The position numbers and the translations under genes were made by a program. Below the pieces are notes generated by a model. That model was not told the origin of the DNA. It did no database searches and saw nothing but the letters and a program-made list of their open reading frames with translations. Of a stretch of 37,153 nucleotides of DNA, positions 20,585 to 28,621 are shown piece after piece. Position 1 is the first letter of the stretch. Every line of letters begins with the position of its first letter. The DNA is taken from positions 1 to 37,153 of the forward strand of contig JANWWZ010000022.1 in assembly GCA_025057115.1 (NCBI GenBank), read 5' to 3'. The DNA is from Bernardetiaceae bacterium (lineage in GTDB: Bacteria; Bacteroidota; Bacteroidia; Cytophagales; Thermoflexibacteraceae).

Positions 20585-21256
20585 ATGGGCAAAAGCAAGT
20601 TACAACGCTTCGCCGATAATCGTCTAGCCCCTAATGTAATTGAACCTGGCAAGCCTTTGTATCAAACCATTCGAGGCAACTGGCATGTGAGTTACTTTCA
20701 CAATTTCAATCCTATTGTGTTGGAACTTGCCTGCGGTCGTGGGGAGTACACAGTAGCTTTTGCGGAAAAGTATCCAGATAAAAATTTTATTGGAGTAGAT
20801 ATTAAAGGAGCTAGAATTTGGAAAGGAAGCCAGATATGTCTACGAAAAGGTTTGCAAAATGCCGCTTTCTTGCGCATACAGATTCAACAAATCGAAAATT
20901 TTTTTGCCAGCGGCGAAGTCAGTGAGATATGGCTCATTCATCCCGATCCGCGCCCTAAAGAAGGAGACCAACGCCGCCGACTTACTCACCCGCGTTTTCT
21001 CAATCACTACCGAAACATTGGAAAACCTGGCATGTGGTTTCATCTGCGCACCGACAATGCTGGACTGTTCCACTACACGCTAGAAATGCTGCAAAATGAA
21101 CCTATCACTGACCTGGCATATACCAACAATCTTTACGAATCTCCCCTGTTGGCTGACCATTTAGACATTACCGGACAGCCTATTCGCACCAAGTACGAGG
21201 AACTGTTTACCTTGCAAGGGCATACGATTCATTACTTGCGGTGTCGGCTTTGGTAG
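20585..21256 (+). CDS. trmB: tRNA (guanine-N7)-methyltransferase
   Basis: 223 residues, a Rossmann-type SAM methyltransferase that methylates G46 of tRNA. VLELACGRGEYTVAFAEKYPDKNFIGVDIKG near 37-67 is the SAM site; EIWLIHPDPRPKEGDQRRRLTHPRFLN matches the TrmB PDPWPKxRHxKRR-type catalytic block, here with Arg in place of the usual Trp. Near the C-terminus TKYEELFTLQGHTIHYL fits the TKYE-x-x-F element. A basic N-terminus (MGKSKLQRFADNR) is typical. It follows dusB by 77 bases. After its stop codon GGATTTTA and TAAAATCC form an inverted repeat (21256-21295). Confidence 0.93.
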   Translation: MGKSKLQRFADNRLAPNVIEPGKPLYQTIRGNWHVSYFHNFNPIVLELACGRGEYTVAFAEKYPDKNFIGVDIKGARIWKGSQICLRKGLQNAAFLRIQIQQIENFFASGEVSEIWLIHPDPRPKEGDQRRRLTHPRFLNHYRNIGKPGMWFHLRTDNAGLFHYTLEMLQNEPITDLAYTNNLYESPLLADHLDITGQPIRTKYEELFTLQGHTIHYLRCRLW

Positions 21257-21295
21257 GATTTTAACGCCATCCATGCTTAAGGCTTAGTAAAATCC
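21256..21295. repeat. Inverted repeat at the trmB stop codon
   Basis: GGATTTTA at 21256-21263 pairs with TAAAATCC at 21288-21295, spacer 24 bases. It may act as a 3'-end structure; there is no T-run after it, so terminator status is doubtful. Confidence 0.3.
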
Positions 21296-21518
21296 CACTT
21301 TGCTCTAGTACTTTGGCTTGCACTGCTTACCTGCTATAAGTACCTCGCGCTGGGTAAGCAATACCTCCATGTAGTCAGCTCTGGATAGACTGTTTGCTAT
21401 TTCTACTCGTGGTAAAGAATACACCTACTTTGCGTCTTTTGACTGGGTAACTTTGCCAGTAGTAAGTGTTTAACAAGTAGCTTTTGCTGTCCTGAGAACT
21501 GACAAAAATATTTTTCGC
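21257..21518. other. Intergenic region with several small inverted repeats
   Basis: 262 bases between trmB and the polysaccharide cluster. Besides the repeat at 21256-21295 it holds GCTTACC (21325-21331) with GGTAAGC (21353-21359), and ACTGG (21442-21446) with CCAGT (21456-21460). TATTTTTC at 21509-21516, a one-mismatch -7 box, touches the next ATG at 21519. No known riboswitch consensus is recognised. Confidence 0.4.
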
Positions 21519-22403
21519 ATGGATAGCTTTACTGCTAGCATCGGCAAGCCTTCTTTACAATACCTTCCTCCATCTTTTGCGCAAGATTGCCAAGTAGCTG
21601 TTTTGCGATTGGATAACCTGCATCCCCACATCAACGGCAACAAATGGTTTAAGCTCAAATATAACCTGCTACAAGCCAAAGCAGAAGGCAAAACCACTTT
21701 GCTGACGTTTGGCGGTGCCTACTCTAACCACTTGCGCGCAACAGCCGTTGCAGGACATTACTTTGGCTTTCACACTATTGGATTTGTGCGCGGAGAGCCT
21801 TCCCAAAATCCTGCTTTGCACTTTATCAAACAGATGGGCATGCAGTTGCATTATCTCAATCGCTCTACCTACAGGCAAATACACCAGTGCAATGACCTGA
21901 GAAGTTGGCTCGAGAACCTTTTTCCTGGCGAAAATTTTGACAACTGCTATATTTTACCCGAAGGCGGTTCTAACCCGCTGGCTGTAAAGGGATGTGCTCA
22001 AATTTGGCGTCACGTGCCCACCTGGTTTGATTATGCTTTGTGTGCTTGCGGCACAGGAGCTACGCTTGCAGGGCTTGCAGCGGGAAATCCTTCCTGTTAT
22101 GCACTGGGAATTAGCGTTTTAAAAGGCGGCTTTATGGACACGGTCGTATCTCATCTACTTGACCAAAGCCATTTTCCGCAAGTAAACAATTGGAAAGTGA
22201 TTGATGAGTATCACTTCGGAGGATATGCCAAAAGTAAGCCTGAACTTGTCCAATTTATAGCTAACTTTATTGAATCCTATAGCATTCCCCTGGAGCCAGT
22301 TTACACGGGAAAGCTCTTTTTTGCAGCATTTGACTTACTACAAAAAGGTTTCTTCCCAAAAGGAAGTAAGATTTTAATTTTGCATACAGGAGGGGTTTAT
22401 TAA
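21519..22403 (+). CDS. PLP-dependent D-cysteine desulfhydrase / ACC deaminase family enzyme
   Basis: 294 residues of the fold II PLP family (tryptophan synthase beta-like). The PLP lysine is probably Lys42 in HINGNKWFKLKYNL; TFGGAYSNHLRATAVAG near 63-79 holds the substrate/cofactor-binding Ser and Asn, and ILPEGGSNPLAVKGC and ACGTGATLAGLAAG (phosphate loop) follow. Family members cleave D-cysteine to pyruvate, H2S and ammonia or deaminate 1-aminocyclopropane-1-carboxylate; which reaction applies cannot be told from the sequence. It is somewhat short compared with the usual 320-340 residues. Its stop codon is 9 bases before the asparagine-synthase-like gene, so it may be co-transcribed with the polysaccharide cluster. 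Confidence 0.85.
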   Translation: MDSFTASIGKPSLQYLPPSFAQDCQVAVLRLDNLHPHINGNKWFKLKYNLLQAKAEGKTTLLTFGGAYSNHLRATAVAGHYFGFHTIGFVRGEPSQNPALHFIKQMGMQLHYLNRSTYRQIHQCNDLRSWLENLFPGENFDNCYILPEGGSNPLAVKGCAQIWRHVPTWFDYALCACGTGATLAGLAAGNPSCYALGISVLKGGFMDTVVSHLLDQSHFPQVNNWKVIDEYHFGGYAKSKPELVQFIANFIESYSIPLEPVYTGKLFFAAFDLLQKGFFPKGSKILILHTGGVY

Positions 22404-22412
22404 CTAACTTAT

Positions 22413-24293
22413 ATGTGCGGAATTTTGGGCGTTATGCCCGCAGTACCAGACTATGAATTCAAGCCTGTTTTAGATCTGCTTGCTCACCGCGGACCAGACG
22501 GAGAGGGAATTTGGCAAGAACCATTCCACCGACTCACCCTCGGGCATCGACGGCTTGCAATTCTAGACTTGAGCGATAAGGGCAAGCAGCCTATGGAAAA
22601 TCAGCAGTATGTTATTACTTTCAATGGTGAAATTTACAACTTCCTGGAAATCAGAAGAGAGCTAGAACAGAAAGGCTACCGCTTCTCCTCCGATACTGAT
22701 ACAGAAGTAATCATTGCTGCCTTCCATGAATGGGGAGAAAAATGCTTGCTGCGCTTTAATGGCATGTGGGCATTTGCTATTTGGGATAAAATGAACTGTC
22801 GCCTTTTTGTAAGCCGAGATCGCTTTGGCGTAAAGCCGTTGTACTACACCTTTGCCAATGGGGGATTTGCTTTTGCCTCTGAGATGAAAGCCCTTATTCC
22901 TTTCTTGCCTTCCTTACAAGTGGCTGATAACTTTGAATACCTTAAGTGCCATATTTTTGACTACGAAGCTACTGATCAATGTCTCATTGCAGGCATTAAA
23001 CGATTCCCTCCAGGACATTACGCCTACATTCGCCCCAATGAATCCACTTTGCAACCTGTTCGCTACTGGGACACGATGCAGCACCTTGTCCAAGTGCCCA
23101 AACGCTATGAAGAACAGGTAGAACAGTTCAGGGATATTTTTACAGATGCCTGTCGGATTAGGATGCGCGCCGATGTGCCCATCGGAACTGCCTTAAGCGG
23201 TGGGCTAGACTCTAGTGCCATTGCAGGTACCATTGCATGGATTGCAAAAAACGAAAACTTTACTTCTCAACGGCTTTCTGCTGACTGGCAACATGCTTTC
23301 GTAGCTACGTTTGGCAATACATTTTTGGACGAAAGTCAATTCGCTCGACAAGTAGCAGATTTTTTGGGTATTAAGATTCATTATGTCAAAGTAGATACTC
23401 GGTTGGATGATTTTTTTGAGCAGATCTACTTATTTGAGGAAATTTATTTGACGGCGCCTCAGCCTATGATAGAAGTGTATCGCGCTATGAGGCAAGCTGG
23501 CGTATTGGTTAGCTTAGATGGGCATGGGGCTGACGAACTCATGAGCGGCTATGGACATCTAATATGGGCTTTAGTTGATAGTCATTTGTCTTTTCACCAG
23601 ATGCAAAGCGTTATCGATGCTATCAATGGCTTTAACTACATAGATTCTCAACAAATTGACAATGAACGACTTACATTTTCGCGCTCCATTCGATTCATTT
23701 TGTCACAGATTAGGCACTCAACTTACAATACACTGCGTTACCTAATTAAAAGCGAAAAACCAGCTCAAGGGAGATTTGGCAAACTCAATACCGAATTGTA
23801 CAAAATTTTTCACCAAACTATTTTGCCCACCTTGCTGCGCAATTACGATCGCTATTCTATGGCAAATGGAATAGAAGTAAGAATGCCTTTTATGGATTAC
23901 CGAGTAGTAACATATGCTTTTTCTTTGCCTTGGCAAAGCAAAGTGCGCAAAGGTTATTCTAAATCCATTTTGCGCGATGCCATCAAAGGACGCATTCCCG
24001 AAGCCATTCGACTGCGCAAAACTAAAATCGGCTTCAATGCCCCTATTGTAGATTGGCTAAAAGACCCGTGGAAAAATTTCTTACTGGACTTAATTCACAG
24101 CCCTTCTTTTAATCATTCTTCATTGATTAATCCAAGCCAAGTAAGGCAGCAGGTGCTAAATGTAATTCTCAATCCTAAGGCGAAATATTTGGATGGCGAA
24201 CAAGCATGGTTGGCGTTAATGCCCTATCTTTGGGAACAAGCAGTGATGAAACGCCGTTATCCAGTGATAAAACGCTACCAATGGACAGCATAA
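22413..24293 (+). CDS. asnB: Asparagine synthase (glutamine-hydrolysing) family protein
   Basis: 626 residues. The N-terminal class II glutaminase domain begins with MCGILGV (Cys2 becomes the nucleophile), followed by LLAHRGPDGEGIW, LGHRRLAILDLS and FNGEIYNFLEIR; the synthetase domain has the ATP-pyrophosphatase loop LSGGLDSSAIAG (262-267 SGGLDS) and SLDGHGADELMSGYG. Ordinary AsnB makes asparagine from aspartate, ATP and glutamine. Because this copy heads a glycosyltransferase cluster and has the AsnB/WbpS-like architecture, it may instead amidate a uronic-acid-type sugar of the glycan; sequence alone cannot decide. Its end overlaps the next gene by 13 bases. Confidence 0.88.
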   Translation: MCGILGVMPAVPDYEFKPVLDLLAHRGPDGEGIWQEPFHRLTLGHRRLAILDLSDKGKQPMENQQYVITFNGEIYNFLEIRRELEQKGYRFSSDTDTEVIIAAFHEWGEKCLLRFNGMWAFAIWDKMNCRLFVSRDRFGVKPLYYTFANGGFAFASEMKALIPFLPSLQVADNFEYLKCHIFDYEATDQCLIAGIKRFPPGHYAYIRPNESTLQPVRYWDTMQHLVQVPKRYEEQVEQFRDIFTDACRIRMRADVPIGTALSGGLDSSAIAGTIAWIAKNENFTSQRLSADWQHAFVATFGNTFLDESQFARQVADFLGIKIHYVKVDTRLDDFFEQIYLFEEIYLTAPQPMIEVYRAMRQAGVLVSLDGHGADELMSGYGHLIWALVDSHLSFHQMQSVIDAINGFNYIDSQQIDNERLTFSRSIRFILSQIRHSTYNTLRYLIKSEKPAQGRFGKLNTELYKIFHQTILPTLLRNYDRYSMANGIEVRMPFMDYRVVTYAFSLPWQSKVRKGYSKSILRDAIKGRIPEAIRLRKTKIGFNAPIVDWLKDPWKNFLLDLIHSPSFNHSSLINPSQVRQQVLNVILNPKAKYLDGEQAWLALMPYLWEQAVMKRRYPVIKRYQWTA

Positions 24294-25441
24294 CCCTTTC
24301 TTTTGTTGTTCCTTACCGCGATAGAGAAGTTGAAAGGATAGAGCGCTGCTTGCGTTCTCTTGAAAACCAACGTACAACCCTTAGCTACGACATTGTTTTT
24401 ATTGATTACGGGAGCGAGCCTTTTCAAAGAGAGCAAGCACAACAAACCTGTCAAAAGTTCAGTAAGGTTAGCTATTTTTATTACAATTCTTACAAGCAGC
24501 TGTGGTCGCGGGCGCATGCGGTTAATTTGGGAATTAGGCGTGCCAGTGGAAAATACATCGTAGTAGTGGATATAGACCTGATTTATGCCCCACACTTTAT
24601 TCAAGCTCTTGGATGCAAATTAGAAGAAGGCTGTTTTGTGCAATACCAATGTTACTATTTGCCTGCAAATTTTTTAGACTACACTCGCTTGCAATTTGAT
24701 AAAAAATATAGCTATCCTGTTAGTTCTATTAGCGAAAGCGGAGGGTTAATTGCTGTTCCTCGCCATGCTTTAGAGCAGATCGGCGGCTTTGACCAATATT
24801 TTCAAGTATGGGGCGTAGAAGACATGGATTTGAAAAAGCGCTTGCGCAAAATTGGCTTAGTGCAAAAAGTTCTTTCTATAGAAGAAGCACCTACGTTCCA
24901 TCAATGGCATCCCTCCGCTTGTACGGAAGAACAAATGCCTTCCCTGTGGCTCAAAGCAATGGAAAAGTACGAAAGGCGCAAGACAAGCCTTCAAGTCCCT
25001 TACTTAAATCACTCTATTGAAGTTAGTCCAGCGCGTCCAGCTCTCTATATAAAAGAACGATTGCCAGAAGTGCTTGCTCAAGGAGCTACTTTGTTCACCT
25101 TTGAATATCCTACCTTGCAGTCGTACGTACTTTTCTCTAAAGTTTTTTGTGCCTTGCCTTCTGGAGGAGCGTTGATAGTTCAACAAACATTTGAATCCAT
25201 TCAAGCTAATGGCGAGGCTCGGTTGGCAAAATTTTTTAAGTGGATTAACTCCATCTTTGCCTGGTTATCTATTTCATACCGAATTACGGAATACGCCACT
25301 TATGAGTCCGAGCTTGTCAATTTTCACAACGTCCGCGACTTTTTATTTTACTTTATTGCCGATAATCGAGACAAAATTATTGACTATGTTTTTGAAAGTA
25401 TTTACCTTGAAAACATTACTTGCATTTTAGTTAAAAAATGA
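24281..25441 (+). CDS. Glycosyltransferase, GT-A fold (family 2-like)
   Basis: 386 residues from ATG 24281; the frame is open further upstream inside asnB, but MDSITLSFVVPYRDREVERIERCL is the natural start of a GT2 catalytic domain. Visible elements: YDIVFIDYGSE at 36-46, WSRAHAVNLGIRRASGKYIVVVDIDLIY with the metal-binding DID at 97-99, and the acceptor-side motif VWGVEDMDLKKRLRKIG typical of the galactosyltransferase-like C-terminal subdomain. The last 130 residues (from about 250) form an extra domain of unknown role (PALYIKERLPEVLAQGATLFTFEYP). The start overlaps asnB by 13 bases and the end overlaps the next gene by ATGA. No signal peptide. Confidence 0.85.
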   Translation: MDSITLSFVVPYRDREVERIERCLRSLENQRTTLSYDIVFIDYGSEPFQREQAQQTCQKFSKVSYFYYNSYKQLWSRAHAVNLGIRRASGKYIVVVDIDLIYAPHFIQALGCKLEEGCFVQYQCYYLPANFLDYTRLQFDKKYSYPVSSISESGGLIAVPRHALEQIGGFDQYFQVWGVEDMDLKKRLRKIGLVQKVLSIEEAPTFHQWHPSACTEEQMPSLWLKAMEKYERRKTSLQVPYLNHSIEVSPARPALYIKERLPEVLAQGATLFTFEYPTLQSYVLFSKVFCALPSGGALIVQQTFESIQANGEARLAKFFKWINSIFAWLSISYRITEYATYESELVNFHNVRDFLFYFIADNRDKIIDYVFESIYLENITCILVKK

Positions 25442-26358
25442 GCTTTGCTCCTATTGCTTTGTTTTGTTATCGGCGTCCTTGGCATCTGCAACGCACCTTA
25501 GAAGCTCTTCAAGCCAATGCAGAAGCCTCAGAAAGTGTATTATACATTTTTGCTGATGGTCCTAAACCTAATGCCTCTCTTCAAGAAAAGGAAAACGTTG
25601 ATGCTGTACGCCGAATTATTAGGCAACAATGGAACTTTAAAGAAGTAATCATAAAAGAGTATGAAGAAAATCAGGGACTTGCTAATTCGCTTGTCTCAGG
25701 AATAACCCAAGTGGTAAACAAACACGAGCAAATAATTGTCCTAGAGGATGATATGGTTACTTCGCCTTATTTTCTCAAATTTATGAATGATGCCCTTGAG
25801 TGTTATGCGCACGTTCCTGAGGTGGCAGCTGTTACCGCGTACATCTACGATATTCCTCACCTTCCCGAAACCTTTTTCTTGAACGATCCTGGTTGTTGGG
25901 GTTGGGCTACTTGGCGGCAAGCATGGCAACTTTTCAACCCCGATGGAAAACAACTTGCAAGAGAGATTGCTCGCCAAAAGCGAATTGAAGAATTTAATTA
26001 TGAAAATACTTATCCTTTTTATCAAATGTTGATTGATCAAACAAAAGGAAAAAATAATTCTTGGGCAATTCGTTGGTATGCATCTGTTTTTCTAGCAAAC
26101 AAGTTAGCTCTCTACCCATGTAAAACTTTGGTTGAAAATATTGGCAATGATGAAAGTGGCACTCATCCTGGTGCTGAAGAATTTTACCGAGTCCAATTGC
26201 ATGACCAGCCAATAAGAGTAACTCCACAGCCACCCCTTATCAGCACTGTGGCAAGAGCTGCTATAGTAAAGTATTTAGCCGCCCAAAACTACATGCCACC
26301 TGTATGGAAAAAACTTTTTTGGCGCATTAAAAGCGCCTTGTTATCTTTGAGAACATAG
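25438..26358 (+). CDS. Glycosyltransferase, GT-A fold
   Basis: 306 residues. MSFAPIALFCYRRPWHLQRTLEALQ is the start of a family 2-like or GNT-I-like sugar transferase (CYRRPxHL pattern common in bacterial polysaccharide clusters). VLYIFADGPKP at 34-44 and the metal-binding IIVLEDDMVTSPYFLKFMN (EDD at 103-105) define the nucleotide-sugar site; PGCWGWATWRQAWQLFNPDG and ENIGNDESGTHPG are acceptor-side blocks seen in this group. The C-terminus is basic. It starts inside the stop codon of the previous gene (ATGA, 25438-25441) and ends 9 bases before the next, so it is part of a coupled operon. Sugar specificity is unknown. Confidence 0.85.
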   Translation: MSFAPIALFCYRRPWHLQRTLEALQANAEASESVLYIFADGPKPNASLQEKENVDAVRRIIRQQWNFKEVIIKEYEENQGLANSLVSGITQVVNKHEQIIVLEDDMVTSPYFLKFMNDALECYAHVPEVAAVTAYIYDIPHLPETFFLNDPGCWGWATWRQAWQLFNPDGKQLAREIARQKRIEEFNYENTYPFYQMLIDQTKGKNNSWAIRWYASVFLANKLALYPCKTLVENIGNDESGTHPGAEEFYRVQLHDQPIRVTPQPPLISTVARAAIVKYLAAQNYMPPVWKKLFWRIKSALLSLRT

Positions 26359-26367
26359 ACCGAAAGA

Positions 26368-27177
26368 ATGATAAATAAGATTGTTCGAAAAATAAGAGAA
26401 CTTTTCTTTTTTGAACAATTTCACCAAATTTACTGGAAAGGATTGTATCCTGATTGGCAAGCTGCCATGCATCGCGCAAGAGGCTACGACGATGAAGCTA
26501 TTTTAGAACGCGTTAAAAAAGCTATCATAGAGGTAAAAGAAGGTCGTGCTGTTTTTGAACGCGATGGCGAGGTTTTTTATCATACAGAATACAACTATCC
26601 GTTGGCTACTTTTTTGCTCAAAGTAGCAATAGAAAACAATGGCAAACTACGCGTTTTGGACTTCGGTGGATCCTTAGGTAGCACGTGGTTGCAACATCGA
26701 GCATTATTAGAAAAGCTAGATGTAAAATGGCACATTGTAGAACAGCCACATTTTGTGGCTGCAGGGCGTGAAATTTTTAAAAACCATCCAGTGCTTTCAT
26801 TCTACAATCAAATAGAGGAAATTCCTGAAAAAAAGGACCTTTTTATCGTTGCCTCTGGCGTGTTGCAATGTATCAACAACTATCAAAATATTCTTCAACG
26901 ATTAATTGCTTTACACGCAAATTACTTTTATATAGACCGTTTACCTCTTACTAGTAAAAGTACTCATTTGTTGACTTTGCAATTTGTTCGCAGAAATGAT
27001 GGTGTTGAAGAATCCTACCCAAGTTGGGTTTTTAGCAAGGAATTATTCCTTAGAAAATTAAATCATGCTTATCGCTTAGTATCAGAAGGAAAATCACTTG
27101 ATATTGTAGCTGCAAAAGTGAAAGGCTTGCCTAGTTACTTTGATAACTTTTGCTGGTTGTATTTTGAAAAAAGATAA
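26368..27177 (+). CDS. TIGR04325-type methyltransferase
   Basis: 269 residues. The N-terminal stretch FEQFHQIYWKGLYPDWQAAMHRARGYDDEAILERV and the order FERDGEVFYHTEYNYPL, then RVLDFGGSLGSTWLQHR at 95-111 (SAM-binding glycine-rich loop), WHIVEQPHFVAAGREIF, VASGVLQCINNYQNILQRL and FYIDRLPL match the TIGR04325 family (putative methyltransferase, LIC12133 type), recurrent in surface-glycan clusters. It probably methylates a sugar. It lies in the coupled cluster, 9 bases after the second glycosyltransferase and 8 bases before the FkbM-like gene. The stretch is visibly more AT-rich than the flanking housekeeping genes, as is common in exchangeable polysaccharide genes. Confidence 0.82.
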   Translation: MINKIVRKIRELFFFEQFHQIYWKGLYPDWQAAMHRARGYDDEAILERVKKAIIEVKEGRAVFERDGEVFYHTEYNYPLATFLLKVAIENNGKLRVLDFGGSLGSTWLQHRALLEKLDVKWHIVEQPHFVAAGREIFKNHPVLSFYNQIEEIPEKKDLFIVASGVLQCINNYQNILQRLIALHANYFYIDRLPLTSKSTHLLTLQFVRRNDGVEESYPSWVFSKELFLRKLNHAYRLVSEGKSLDIVAAKVKGLPSYFDNFCWLYFEKR

Positions 27178-27185
27178 TTTTCTAA

Positions 27186-28112
27186 ATGAAGCACTTGCTG
27201 AAAAAAATAGTTTTCAAGTTTCATGCGCAGATTTTCAAAAGACTAGAAGAACTTGAAAAAATAGAAATAGGAAATCGATTTTTGCTTGGCTGTATAGCAG
27301 CAACTGAACTTCAAAGGCGCATTAAAAACGATGAAGTGAAGAACTTACAAGAAGCTGAATTTCAAGTTTTTTCTCAGTTTGGCGACGACGGAATTATTCA
27401 ATTTTTAGTGGAAAAATTATCTCCTCTACCAAAGGTTTTCATTGAATTTGGCGTAGAAAACTATCGCGAAGCTAATACGCGTTTTTTGTTAATGCACAAC
27501 AATTGGCGTGGATTGGTCATAGATGCAAATCCCAATATGGTAGAGCAAATACGACGTAGTGATTTGTACTGGCGCCATGACTTGACTGCTATAAGTGCTT
27601 TTGTTACATGTGAGAATATAAATGATATTTTTATAAAAAATGGATTTACAGGTCAAATTGGCTTGTTGAGTATTGATATAGACGGGAACGATTATTGGGT
27701 GTGGCAAGCAATTGAAGTAGTAAGCCCAGTAATAGTGGTAGTGGAATACAACAGCGTTTTTGGCGCAGAGCGAGCAATTTCTATACCCTACACACCTAAT
27801 TTTCAACGGTACAAAGCACATTTTTCAGGATTGTATTGGGGGGCTTCACTGCCAGCGTTTTGCTATTTGGCTCAACAAAAAGGGTATGATTTTATTGGGT
27901 GCAATAGTGCAGGTAACAATGCTTATTTTGTTCGCAAAGATTGCAATTTACTGCCCTCTTTAACTGTTCAAGAAGGTTTTGTATGTGCTCATTTTCGCGA
28001 GTCGCGGGACTCTGCTGGCAATTTGACATTTCTAAGTGGACAGGATCGATTCGCTGCAATTAAAGGTTGCGAAGTAGTGGAAGTGATTAGTAACAAGATA
28101 GAGAAAATATAA
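27186..28112 (+). CDS. FkbM-like methyltransferase-fold protein
   Basis: 308 residues. The N-terminal 60 residues are helical and basic. A Rossmann-like core follows: AEFQVFSQFGDDGIIQFLV near 57-75, KVFIEFGVENYREANTRFLLMHNNWRGLVIDANP near 83-116, then IGLLSIDIDGNDYWVWQAI and VIVVEYN, which resembles the FkbM type of SAM-dependent methyltransferases (sequence order GxE-x-N-T/A-x-x-L and D-x-D-G-x-D). Target and activity are unknown; in context a sugar hydroxyl is plausible. It is the fifth gene counting from asnB; a 78-base gap separates it from the cupin gene. Annotators sometimes leave this group hypothetical. Confidence 0.7.
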   Translation: MKHLLKKIVFKFHAQIFKRLEELEKIEIGNRFLLGCIAATELQRRIKNDEVKNLQEAEFQVFSQFGDDGIIQFLVEKLSPLPKVFIEFGVENYREANTRFLLMHNNWRGLVIDANPNMVEQIRRSDLYWRHDLTAISAFVTCENINDIFIKNGFTGQIGLLSIDIDGNDYWVWQAIEVVSPVIVVVEYNSVFGAERAISIPYTPNFQRYKAHFSGLYWGASLPAFCYLAQQKGYDFIGCNSAGNNAYFVRKDCNLLPSLTVQEGFVCAHFRESRDSAGNLTFLSGQDRFAAIKGCEVVEVISNKIEKI

Positions 28113-28117
28113 ACTGT

Positions 28118-28125
28118 ATCTTTGA
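28118..28125 (+). promoter_or_regulatory. Candidate -7 box TATCTTTG inside the glycan cluster
   Basis: TATCTTTG matches TAnnTTTG in the only sizeable gap of the cluster before the cupin gene at 28191. The -33 region is poor, so an internal promoter is only suggested. Confidence 0.33.
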
Positions 28126-28190
28126 AAATTTTTGCTTTTTGCGTTTGTCTATTTAAACTTGTTTTTATACTTGTTTAGTTGGTTAATTAC

Positions 28191-28619
28191 ATGTCGTCCC
28201 GCAATCAAGTAGAAGTAATTCAATACAACGGTACCAAGTATGCCGAAATCATTTGGGCGGATGTTTGTGTAGAAAAAACTACTTTCTTTTCGCCGCCAGA
28301 GTCTTCTTTTCAGTTTGGTTTGTTGGCTCATAAAGCAGGTTTTGTAGAACCGCCCCATTACCACAAACCATTTAAACGAGAAATTCACGACTTGCAGCAA
28401 ATGTTTGTGGTGCAACGCGGGGTAGTGGTAGTGGAACTTTACAGCGACGAAGGCGAACTACTTCGCGAAGTAACTTTGCGAAAAGGCGATGCGATTGTCC
28501 TTATTCACGGAGTGCATGCCATTAGAGTTTTGGAAGATATGCAATGCATTAGTGTTAAACAAGGTCCCTTCCTGGGTGATGAAAACGATAAAGTTTTTGT
28601 AAATTTTCGCAAACAATAA
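28191..28619 (+). CDS. Cupin-fold protein of the glycan cluster
   Basis: 142 residues from ATG 28191; the frame extends 4 codons to a TTG at 28179 but the ATG is the better start. The single cupin barrel has metal-ligand-like histidines His56 and His58 (PPHYHKPFKR), His66 (EIHDLQQMFVVQRG) and a second-motif block GDAIVLIHGVHAIRVLED with His106 and His109. It does not look like the FdtA ketoisomerase group, whose pattern (HAHK...Q) is different. It ends 2 bases before the aminotransferase gene, so it may act on the same nucleotide-sugar pathway, as an epimerase, isomerase or a sensor. Exact role unknown. Confidence 0.72.
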   Translation: MSSRNQVEVIQYNGTKYAEIIWADVCVEKTTFFSPPESSFQFGLLAHKAGFVEPPHYHKPFKREIHDLQQMFVVQRGVVVVELYSDEGELLREVTLRKGDAIVLIHGVHAIRVLEDMQCISVKQGPFLGDENDKVFVNFRKQ

Positions 28620-28621
28620 AC

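Noticed and set aside
21301-21470. Possible tRNA or known riboswitch upstream of the PLP enzyme
   Set aside because: No cloverleaf with a T-loop GTTC-A pattern, and no TPP, SAM or cobalamin consensus could be aligned; kept only as a weakly structured region.
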